DNA from: Chenopodium formosanum
Lineage: Eukaryota; Streptophyta; Magnoliopsida; Caryophyllales; Amaranthaceae
DNA length: 64,000 bases
NCBI GenBank assembly: GCA_024500155.1
Contig: CM044868.1
Coordinates: 36,071,665-36,135,664 of the forward strand
Reading direction: 5' to 3'
This document shows positions 24,242 through 33,809 of this stretch, piece by piece; position 1 is the first letter of the stretch, and each line of letters starts with the position of its first letter. A program made the position numbers and the translations under genes. The notes beneath the pieces are model-generated. The model was not told the origin of the DNA. It was given only the letters and a program-made list of their open reading frames with translations, and made no database searches.

Positions 24242-24970
24242 TGTAGAAACCTAATTGTGTCTCCCAAAATATCAAACCCAGTGATGTATATCTTCCACGT
24301 CATTTAATTTTCGAACAAAGTGAAAGTGTGAAAAGTCTTGTGATGCAGTTGTTTTAATAAAAATAACTCTTCTTTCTGTTTTCGGACATGTACTCTATTT
24401 ATGAAAATGTCCAGTCCCATTTAGTTTGCTCCATAATAAGGGTCCAATAATAGTGTAGTTGGATTGGGATCAAAAAAAGCTTTCCAACGATATATTATAA
24501 GCCCAATTCCGATTAATAACGATGAAGTTATGGCTAAAATACTAAATTGGGATTGAAATGGTTTATGGCCCAATGATTTATTGGAGGGCGAATAAATTAA
24601 TATTCCTAAATTTATTATAATTGATTTTAATCTTCTAGAATAATCTAGAAAGTTGTTTTGAGTTTTAATGATGTTAGGATTAATAATTATATCTTTTATG
24701 AAAATAAAGAATTCTATTTGGATTAAAACAAGTGTTTTTAAAAAGATTAAATCTGATATTCAAAGATAAGTACGGATGTTGTTAATTGAATTTAATTAGA
24801 TTAACGATTCCGGACAAGTTTAGAAAATGAGTGAATCAGCGTGGAATGACAAAGCTGGCGCGCCACAACAGACCCGTCGCGTCGCGCAGACCTTGTCGTT
24901 TTGCAACAGGGGCACTTTTATTCCTAATAGGATTTGGTCTTTTTTCTAGTCGTTTCCGGGGTAATTTCTC

Positions 24971-24978
24971 TATAAATA
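24971..24978 (+). promoter_or_regulatory. TATA box of LTR C2
   Basis: TATAAATA follows GGGTAATTTCTC and is equivalent to TATAAATA at 27467 in LTR D and to the minus-strand TATA of C1. Confidence 0.65.
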
Positions 24979-25989
24979 GGATCGTATTTCCCCGTTTTCA
25001 ATCATTCACAATCATCAACAATTATTAATCTTCTATTCTCTTCTCTCTCAAGCTAGTAGCTTATTCTTTCTCCTTCTTTCTAGCCTTCCCTTTTTAAATA
25101 AAATACCGCATTCACGAGATTTAGAAACACCTAGCCAAGCTCCAAGTTGCCTTTGCCCTATATGTGAAAGGTTGATAATTTCTGAGGGTTTGGTCCCAAA
25201 TCCTTATTTCAATTATTTAAATTAAGTGTTTGATTAATATTTTCCTTGAAGTTACTAATGAGTGTATTTTGTTATTAGAAAGAGATATGAGCCAACCAAG
25301 TAGTTTCATTGCTATATCTTTAGAAAACATGCTTAGATTACTTTAATTCCTAGTATCATATTATGATGCTTTTATTTCTTTCTAGTATCATGATTAAGTT
25401 GCTTCCTATTTCTTCTATTATATTAGTATCAAGTTAAGGATAAAGCTTTAATCTTTAATGTTTAGTGACATGCTAGGATTTGTTATTTATCTTGTTAGTA
25501 TCATGCCTAGGATCTTGCTAATATTATTATGCTTTATTGAGATTGAGAATATTATTGTGACGATGATTTGCTGTATTAATATTATGTTGCTTGATATATT
25601 ATTATTGGTATTGCTTGATCACACCCTCTCTTGTAGTATTAAAGGGAATTTGTACTTGTAATCATGCTTGATAAGATAATTAATAATCTATTTTAGGCTA
25701 ATATGATTATAATTCAAGTGATCGGTAATAATAGATTTATTTGTGCATTAATATTCAACCAACAAAGATTAGACATGTTTAGGATTAATATATTGATTGT
25801 ATGTTAGTTAGAAAGCACACGTGAATATGAGAATAATAAACTAGAGGCCTATTTTCAGGGCAGGTTCAATCTTTTTTAGGTTGGATCTTTACCTTCATCC
25901 CAGAATAGCCTGTCATGGTTCCAGACCACTATGGAGTTATCGATCTCATGGATTGTGAATGGGTGTAACTTTCACCCCGTGAATGGTTT

Positions 25990-26016
25990 ACAAGTTCCTA
26001 AAACTTGTTGGCGACT
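25990..26016 (+). promoter_or_regulatory. U5 stem-loop followed by PBS-like core (C2)
   Basis: ACAAGTT-CCTAA-AACTTGT is followed by TGGCGACT. The true site 26118-26134 begins with the same eight bases, 109 bp further on. Confidence 0.75.
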
Positions 26017-26117
26017 ACTTTCTACTAGCTTCCTTCCCTTTGTACGCCACCATACTTAAGTGTATGATCACAGTGGGGTTCAAGTGTGGGATGCTTGAAA
26101 TATTCCCTACAGTTTTT

Positions 26118-26134
26118 TGGCGACTCCGCTGGGG
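26118..26134 (+). other. Primer-binding site of C2
   Basis: TGGCGACTCCGCTGGGG lies six bases after the LTR end. This class of site is used by Ogre/Tat elements (reported to match tRNA-Arg). Confidence 0.9.
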
Positions 26135-26468
26135 TAGATTTCTATTTTGATTTCTAAATTTATTTTGGAAATGATTTAGAATGAGTTGATGAGACTCGAA
26201 AAGTTCTAAGTATTCATGTGGGTAATTTTAATTGACATTATTGACATATGCATAAAAAGGTCCGCATTGAATAGACCATCCGTAACATGTTAAAAACATA
26301 AGATTTTTAAACGTAGAAAATTTGGCAAATATCTTTCACAACTAGGATCGAAATAACGCTGCGAAAAACCGAAAAATTCTGAGAACAGAAAACTGCCGAG
26401 GCATGTAGAAATTGGCGCTAATAAAATAGATCCCATCGCACTGCGATGGCTATGTCGCTGTGCGATAG

Positions 26469-28481
26469 TGTAGACACCTAAAAATGTCTCCCCAAAAACA
26501 AACCCTATGAAGAACAACCTTTCACCGCCGTTATTGGTCGGGTTAAGTATTTAATCTTGGAGTGCTTAAATCCATAATTTCATTTCATAAACCAACCCAA
26601 TTCCTAGCACATTTCCCCAAACCTTCACTTATTTTCCTCTTTTAAACCCAAAATAATTCATGTCGTGTCCTTTAAAATCATTCATTTCGTGTTCTTTTTA
26701 TAAAAACGTTTATTTCAGTTTATTTTGGTCCATAATCTGGGTTCAATGATTTAATAATTGGATGGAGCTTTAAAAGAGCTTTCCAACGATATATTATAAG
26801 CCCAAATCCGAGATATAACGAATAAGTTATGGCCAAAATATTAAACTGAGCCCAAACTGAACCTAAGCCCACCTTACCTTCGACCCAATGATCATGTGGA
26901 GGGTCCAAAAGCTTTAATCCCCTACCTAAACCAATTAGGATTAATTAGAAGTTTCTATAAGTTTCTTAAAGATCATAATTATTCCTTTTGAAAAGATAAG
27001 ATTAAAGAGTTTGAAATTAATAAAACTTATCTTTTTGAAAATCCTATTTCTATCTGAATTGAAAGACGTTCAAAGATAGTAAGATATGAAATTCGTGCCT
27101 CACAATTTTTATTCAAGTATTATTTGTTTGGATAGCTCTTGAAATTATCTTCCAATGATTTATTATAATACCAATTCCGAGTGATAACGGAAAAGATATG
27201 AATGAAATATAAAACTCTATCCAAAACTAACACCGTCTCACTATTTCAGCCATATCTTTTATCCTACAATGTATTTTTATCTGAATTTAATTGGGTTAGA
27301 AATAAGACTTCAACATCTTTCCAACGACATATTATTTATCTTATTCCAATTTCTGGATCAAAAGATATGATAAAAACAAAAATCGCAAAAACTGTTGTCT
27401 ATCGCAAGAGTATTATTCCAATTCGAATTCTTATCTTTTCTTAATTCTTCGACCCTTCTTTTTCCTTATAAATAGAGGTCATATCTCCCCCTTTTCAATC
27501 ATAAAAAAGGTTGATCATCAAATAATTCTCTTCTCCCTCTTTAGCGTAAACACTAGCCTCCATATTCTTTCATTCCTTCCTTAAGCACTCCAAGGAGTTC
27601 ATACAATACCTAAAGTTCTATACTTAAACCAAGGCGTGAAAGGTAGAATTGACTGAGAGTTTGGACTAAATAAACTCTACTTTTCATCTTTAATTATTTT
27701 CATTTGATTTATATTTTTATTGAAGTTACTAAAAGTTTATTCATGATGTAGCAATTCAAGGGAACGTGGAAAGTGAGTAATTAATTCACTTAATTACTCT
27801 TATTATTTTTATTGCTAGCATCATGATAGGATTATTATATTTGATTTGACTAATAATTTATTGTTGAATTGCTTCCATTATTAATGTTTATTCTATTAAA
27901 ATTTATTGATCATCATATTGCATGTTTAAAAGGAATATGTTATTGAAAATTACGCCTAATAAGATAATTTGGACAACCGGTTAGGTTCCTTTTTAATCTT
28001 GTTGTTTAATCAAGTGGTCACAAATATTTTCGAATTATGTGTTGCATTAATATTCAACCAATTTAGCTTTATAATAGTTTGGAGCAAATTGAATATTTCT
28101 TTTGTATGCCTTTGAGATCACATGAATCACTTTTCACTATAAGAATTGAGTAGAGGTCAATACGGGCAAATGTGACTCCATGACTCACTTCGTACCATCA
28201 TCCCCGATCCTCCTTTCGTGGTTCCGAACCATATGTAGTTAGTAATCTCATGGATAATGAATGGGGTGTAACCCTTACAGGTCAATCATTGTAGCCTATC
28301 GTTGTCCCTTATCGTGGTTGCCTTTTTATGATCCGTGAATGGTTTACAAGTTCCTTAAAAACTTGTTGGCGGCTCCCTACTTTCTTTGTCCCTAATTGTA
28401 TTATGTCAATTCCCACTTCCTATGAGTGCCAAGCATATTGACACATGCTTTGACGTAGGCGCACTTCAAACGACGCCTACA
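26469..28481 (+). repeat. Tat-lineage LTR D (5' LTR)
   Basis: It starts TGTAGACACC and ends GACGCCTACA, 2013 bp. The TATA box is at 27467-27474, the U5 stem-loop at 28346-28366 with TTGGCGGCTCC directly after it, and the primer-binding site follows. It interrupts the C2 leader. The left flank is GATAG (26464-26468); no 3' LTR is present to confirm a duplication. Confidence 0.9.
27467..27474 (+). promoter_or_regulatory. TATA box of LTR D
   Basis: TATAAATA in the context CCTTATAAATAGAGG, about 1 kb into the LTR. Confidence 0.65.
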
Positions 28482-28484
28482 ATT

Positions 28485-28502
28485 TGGCGACTCCACTGGG
28501 GA
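28485..28502 (+). other. Primer-binding site of D
   Basis: TGGCGACTCCACTGGGGA, three bases after the LTR end. It differs by one base from the C2 site (A for G at the eleventh base). Confidence 0.92.
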
Positions 28503-30632
28503 GGATTCTTGGTTATTTATCGATTTGAGTGATCAGTATTTGACTTAAATAAGTGGATGAGACTTGAAAGATTCTTGAATTGTATTCTTGCGATTTAATT
28601 AACATTGTCACATATGCATAAACATTTTAGCTTACCTATTTTGCCATAATAAAACGTGTTCTATGTATGGGGCTAACTCGGGAGATTTAAGCACTATCAA
28701 CCCGAAAACGTTCATGACAATAAGGGTTCATCCGATTTTTTACATCCAACCAAACCATGGAGTCGAGTTCGATTTTATCACGAACTCGCGGAGCCACCCG
28801 TTGGCATAAACCCTCAAGGGAGGCTGCCTTGCTAACGCGTCCAAACTCTTAACCATGGTACCCTTTGACACCCAAATAAGCTTGACCATATATAGTGGAA
28901 CATAGAACTTGACTTTAGGTTGCAAACTTCATTGCATCATGCGTGACGATGTGATTATATGTGCATTTTTTTATTGAATTTTTTAAATTTTTTTCTCTTG
29001 TTAAACCCTTTTTTTTAGAGTCTCGAGTCATAGATTTTTTTTTAAAAAAAAAAAAAAGAAATTTGGGTCAACCCGGATTTTTATTCTCGTATCCTGCACA
29101 AGAGTCAACTTGTTTTGGTCATAGCCAGAGTTCTAGAAAGATTTATGTGTCGTGCTACCTATGGATCTGTAACCCCAAGTTTTATCGTTGTTGTATAGTT
29201 TGTTTTGTCAAAATTAGAGTCACGGATCAAAAGTTATAACTTATATACTACAGCCTGTCCAGTTTAGTTGTCTTTTTAGCTTCAACTTTCTTTCTTTTAA
29301 TTTCTTATTTTTTTATATCTCTTTGTGTCAAGCTAGTCTTAGCCAAGTCCTTTAATCTGTGTCAACTCGTACAACATAGGATTATAGATTATTATTTTTA
29401 TTTATTTTGTTTTATACCCATAAGTCATAACTCTTCTAGAATTCTAGTCCTCTTCCTAGTTTCTTGTGATCAATTTTTGTGCTAACCTTAACATGTGTTT
29501 TTTGTCTTTGATTGTGGTTGATCTTATTTATGACTAACGATTGCCAATGGCCTGTTTTCACCTAGTAAATAGCATAAACATTAATATTAGACAAAATTAA
29601 TCAACTTAGTTTGTCTTTTAGTCTTCCATGCTATTTGGTCATTGGGTCCTTTGTTTTTCACAACGTCCTTATGTCTAGCCATGCGATCATATCACGAGTC
29701 TTAATAAACCCACCTAATCTCACATGTTGAGTCATTGCACACACTTTGTCTTCGAGTAATGCACTATATTGTTTATGATTGTATACTAGGACCATGCATG
29801 CGTCGTTTTCCGTCGTAATAGGAATAAGTGAAGTATTTCCCATCAGTTTTCAAAAAAATTTCATACACTCTTCCTTTTCAATCTGAGTATTGAGCGAATG
29901 CATTAAGTGAGTTCTTCCTCACACGGTACTTGAGTCTAAAATCACTAGGCAATAGTTGGAAGAATAAAGGGGACGTCACTCCTTCCTTCTTTCCTAAAAA
30001 TCAAAGCATTAACAAAAACAAACTTTTTTCCTCACTAGGCGGCAAGAAGTACGTAACGCATAAAAAGCCACGAAGGCAAAGCACGATGCAAGTTTCTCAC
30101 CAAGATTTCATGTTTTCTTCTTCTTTTGTTTCAAACCCTTCCCCCTAATAAGTCTAGTATAGGTTTCATTATCCTTATGTCTATATGCCATGTTCCATCA
30201 ATGAGCATTTCTTTCCTTTGCATCGGATCATGTCATTCGCAAAATAAAAAAAAAAGATAAAAAAAATCAATTGACGTACAGAACACAAGGTATACCAATG
30301 ATTTGAGGTACTTTTGCAACCCTGTCATTCCCCGTTAACCATTCAAGCACACATTCCATTTCTTCATCAACCACTTTGAGCCTCGTCTAACGTTTGGCCT
30401 TCATTTTTTCAACCCACATTCACTCAACACTAAGATTGGAAGATGTGTAATTTGTGTAACATTAAAAAAGAAAGTAAATAAACAACAAAGCAAAATAAAA
30501 CAATGTCTAAGGGCAAGTGTTCCAATGTCTTTAATATGAACACATCTCAAATTCCGTCTCTCATCGAGTGCTTGGTACCGTGACAGAGAAACATGAATGC
30601 TAAGTGAGTGATGGACCGCATGATCTGAGATT
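28503..30632 (+). other. Leader and fused 3' region of D
   Basis: No gene recognised. From about 30105 it matches the C1 sequence that lies just after gag: AATAAGTCTAGTATAGG at about 30147-30163, and ACAAGGTATACCAATGATTT at about 30286-30305. The gag-sized gap between leader and this point marks a deletion junction near 29900-30105. Confidence 0.6.

Positions 30633-30726
<94 letters not shown>
30633..30726 (+). repeat. (TAA)n tract 1
   Basis: About 94 bp of pure TAA repeats at the left border of the non-LTR block. The Tat homology stops at its left edge. Confidence 0.95.
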
Positions 30727-30727
30727 T

Positions 30728-31183
30728 GTTTGCTATCGTTCTGGGATTTCAGCAAGGAAAGAGGTTGATATTGGGTTGTCTGGAGGGAACGGTGATGCCC
30801 TCAGACCTGCTGATGTGTTACTTTATTCTTGGGATCGTGGTCGCGATGTCTGTGTTGATTTGACAGGATCTTCTCCTTTGACACAGTCAAGGTTATCTGA
30901 CTTTATTCCTGGACGGGTTGTGGCTGATGCAGCTCAGCGGAAGCGGGATAAGTATGAGGCTCGTTGTCAGGCGATTGGATATGGGTTCATTCCCTTCTCC
31001 TTTTCTTCGTTTGGTGAATTAGAGAAGGAGGCTATTGCGTTGCTTAAGCGAATTCAGAGGTTCTCGACGACGCAAGACATTGGAGCACGTGCTGCAGCTC
31101 ATATTTTTACTAGGGTAGGCTTTGCTATAGCTAGAGGAGTGGGGGCCCAGATTGTATCTCGGCTTCCCACTAATTTATTGTAG
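30728..31183 (+). pseudogene. Non-LTR retrotransposon ORF2 C-terminus, copy 1 (5'-truncated)
   Basis: An open frame of 152 codons starts directly after the TAA tract (VCYRSGISARKEVDIGL) and ends at TAG 31181-31183. It contains E-V-D-I-G-L, then R-P-A-D-V-L-L-Y-S-W and V-C-V-D-L-T-G-S-S-P, and ends VSRLPTNLL. The acidic pattern (Glu, then PAD, then VDLT) resembles the core of PD-(D/E)XK restriction-like endonucleases found at the C-terminus of some non-LTR retrotransposon polymerases. A short 3' tail and a second (TAA)n tract follow. I recall similar C-termini in plant proteins annotated as reverse transcriptase-like. The endonuclease reading is inference. It lacks the polymerase domain, so it is not an autonomous gene. 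Confidence 0.65.
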
Positions 31184-31207
31184 GTTGTATGACTTTTTGT
31201 TTTTGAG

Positions 31208-31227
31208 ATAATAATAATAATAATAAT

Positions 31228-31325
<98 letters not shown>

Positions 31326-31329
31326 TGAT
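31208..31329 (+). repeat. (TAA)n tract 2, tail of copy 1
   Basis: TAA repeats interrupted by a few TATTAA units. It follows TTTTTGTTTTTGAGATAA, as does tract 3 after copy 2, so it behaves as the 3' tail of the unit. Confidence 0.92.
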
Positions 31330-31335
31330 GGAAAT

Positions 31336-32110
31336 CTGCTTATTCTTTAACTCCTCGACAATCAGCATTATGGAAATCACAGCAGGGTGATCACACCTCT
31401 GCTTGGCTTCGGGCGGTTCCTATTTCAGGGTTGGGTCAGACGATGAACGCCAAGACTTATCGCTAGCTGTGTGTTTTCCTATCGGTAGGGTGTTCCATTG
31501 TTCTCTATCTCGACGTTGTGCTCTGGTTGTTCGAGGGTTTTTTTGCTGGAGATATTTTCGGTGATCACGCAGTGTCTTGTGCTGGTATTGTGGGTATTGT
31601 CCTATCGGTTGGGTATTAAACATCGGCATAATGTTTTTCGGGATACCCTTGTTGATGTTTGCTATCGTTCTGGGATTTCAGCGAGAAAAGAGGTTGACAT
31701 TGGGTTGGCCGGAGGGAACGACGAGGCCCTTAGACCCGCGGATGTGTTACTTTATTCATGGGATCATGGTCGTTATGTCTGTGTTGATTTGACAGGGTCT
31801 TCTCCTTTGACACAGTTAGGCTATCTGACTTCATTCCTGGGCGGGTTGTGGCTGATGCAGCTCATCGGAAGCGGGTTAAGTATGAAGCTCGATGTCAGGC
31901 GATTGGATTTGGTTTCATTCCCTTCTCCTTTTCTTCGCTTGGGGAATTAGAGAAAGAGGCTTTGCGTTACTGAAGCGGATTCAGAGGTTCTCGACGACGC
32001 AAGACATTAGGGCTCGTGTTGCAACTCATATCTTCACTAGGAAAGGATTTGCAATAGCTAGAGGAGTGGGGGCCCAGATTGTATCTCGGCTTCCCACTAA
32101 TTTATTGTAG
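31336..32110 (+). pseudogene. Non-LTR retrotransposon ORF2 C-terminus, copy 2 (longer, frameshifted)
   Basis: This copy starts further upstream than copy 1. It shows TPRQSALWKSQQGDHTSAWL, a Cys/His cluster C-x2-C followed about 12 residues later by H-x3-C (about 31517-31600), then the same domain as copy 1 with at least three frameshifts and stops, ending VSRLPTNLL at 32110. A CCHC cluster followed by a restriction-like endonuclease core is the arrangement known from early-branching non-LTR retrotransposons (R2-like). The assignment to that type is inference from motif order. Plant LINEs described so far are mostly L1 and RTE types with a different endonuclease. Confidence 0.62.
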
Positions 32111-32132
32111 GTTGTATGACTTTTGTTTTTGA

Positions 32133-32133
32133 G

Positions 32134-32229
<96 letters not shown>
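32133..32229 (+). repeat. (TAA)n tract 3, tail of copy 2
   Basis: About 97 bp of pure TAA repeats. Tat 3' homology resumes immediately after it (32230). Confidence 0.95.
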
Positions 32230-32231
<2 letters not shown>

Positions 32232-32383
32232 CTTGTAAAATTCAAATTCACAATTACACATCTTGGGGATTCTCTCGGGTCTTGAACCTTGTACCATTTT
32301 CTTCCTTAAACATTCATCTTATCACATTACAACCCTTGAAAGACCTCTTTGAGGTGTACATACACTTGTGCAAAGTTCGGTTA

Positions 32384-32441
32384 GAGCTACGTTCGGCCTG
32401 ATTCCTAACGGATACGTAGGCAACCTCACATCGAGGTGCGA
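32384..32441 (+). promoter_or_regulatory. Conserved Tat 3' block with ACCTC/GAGGT hairpin (D copy)
   Basis: Holds GGATACGTAGGCAACCTC and the hairpin ACCTC-ACATC-GAGGT. It is the counterpart of 19262-19330 on the opposite strand. The five loop bases differ between copies while both stems match. Confidence 0.7.
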
Positions 32442-33025
32442 CCACATTCATATTCACATTTATATTCATATCCATGCTTAATTGAGTCAAAGATTATCCA
32501 ATGCTTACCCCTATCCATCTAGAGCTAGATTTGGGGGCTTGAACCTACATCATTTAGCCTACCCAGCCTAAAGAGTCATCATCTTTGACTCTTCTCACAT
32601 ATATTTCCAATCACCATAACCCTTGCAGCTAGCCTTATTATCACATTCACACACTTCACTCACACATCCATATCAATACCATCCTTCCTTTTAAGAACCC
32701 TTTTTCATGAAATCTTATTTCAACACTGTGCATTCTTCATCATCTTTAAAGACAACATTCATTAAAAGAAACATTGTATACTTGCTTAGCTTCCTAACAT
32801 GAGCAATGTTCATTGTTTCATGCATCGCATAATGTGCTTAACAACATTTATATATCAATGATTTGTAATCATACAAAACATATCGTTTTTATTTGTAATC
32901 ATAAAAGCATATTGTGCTTAGCTCCTTGACCTAAGCAACGTTCATAATCACTTCATCTATATACGTGCTTAGCTTCTAAACCTAAGTGACATTCAAGATC
33001 GCTTCTTTACACCATATATGATGCT

Positions 33026-33348
33026 TAGTTCCATGACTCACTTCATACCATCATTCCCAATTTTCCTTTCGTGGTTCCAAACCATATGAAGTTAGTAATC
33101 TCTAGGATTATGAATGGGGTGTAACCTTCACGGGTCAATTGTTGTTGCCTTTCGTTGTCCCTTATTCGTGGTTGCCTTTTATGATCCGTGAACGATTTAC
33201 AAGTTCCATAAAAACTTGTTGACGGCTTCCAACTTTCCTTGTCCCTAATTGAGTCCCTAATCGTATGTCAATTCCCACTTCCTATGAGTTCCAAGCATAT
33301 TCACTACATGCTTTAACGTAGGCACACTTCAAACGACGCCTACAATTT
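33026..33348 (+). repeat. Fragment of Tat LTR D end inserted in D 3' region
   Basis: Matches LTR D 28178-28481 plus a few bases (ATTTG) of the leader, including the stem-loop (TACAAGTTCC... near 33199). Both sides are Tat internal sequence, so this is not a normal 3' LTR. Confidence 0.7.
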
Positions 33349-33804
33349 GATCTGAGTTCATTCATCTACCGTGTCTTGTCCTTAGCCTCCTAGCCTACGA
33401 ACATGCATTATGCATACATTATTTTCAAGACAAGCAATTCAATCCATATGATTTATTTCGTCTTGCTCAAGGAGGAAGTTCAAAACTTCTTCCCTTTTTC
33501 ATTATTTTCTTTTAGGGAAGTTCAAAAACTTTTTTAAAATTTTTATCAACGGAAGTTCGAAAACAAAATTTCATTTTTCACGTCTTTCTTTTTCGGGAGA
33601 AAGTCAGCACCTTCCACTCGTCTCATGACAAAAATTATGGGAAATTTTTGCTTTTGCATTTTTTATTGCTTGTGGTTGCACACACACAACCACAAGTTAT
33701 ATACATGTCATGTCGTGTCAAGTCAAACTTGGTCAAGTCAGTTGGTCAAGCTAATCATAGTCTATACAAGTCCCTTGACAAATTTTATTTTGTAGGTCTC
33801 AATT

Positions 33805-33809
33805 ACAGC
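33805..33809 (+). other. Target-site duplication, left copy (B2)
   Basis: ACAGC directly before the B2 5' LTR; an identical ACAGC follows the 3' LTR at 50559-50563. Confidence 0.75.

Larger units (their letters stand above)
24242..26111 (+). repeat. Tat-lineage LTR C2 (5' LTR)
   Basis: It starts TGTAGAAACC and ends ATTCCCTACA, length 1870 bp. It has a TATA box at 24971-24978, preceded by a GC-rich patch (24857-24900). The U5 stem-loop and PBS-like core lie at 25990-26016. The primer-binding site follows at 26118, so this is a 5' LTR. Its downstream body is interrupted after 357 bp by LTR D and is not found again. Confidence 0.9.
26469..33809 (+). mobile_element. Tat-lineage element D without gag or pol
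   Basis: 5' LTR, primer site, leader (28503 to about 30100), then sequence homologous to the C1 region downstream of gag (30105-30634 and 32230-33809). Gag is missing at the point where C1 has it. A 1.6-kb block of non-LTR retrotransposon sequence interrupts the 3' region, and element B2 truncates it on the right at 33809. A 3' LTR is absent apart from a small internal LTR fragment (33026-33344). Confidence 0.78.

Noticed and set aside
24242..26111. Solo LTR
   Set aside because: A good primer-binding site follows at 26118, so it is a 5' LTR with internal sequence.
31099..31380. Poly-Ile/Asn open frames over TAA tracts (also 32097-32297 and 47215-47580)
   Set aside because: They are translations of microsatellites.
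33026..33348. 3' LTR of element D
   Set aside because: Only the last 300 bp of LTR plus leader bases, with Tat internal sequence continuing on both sides.
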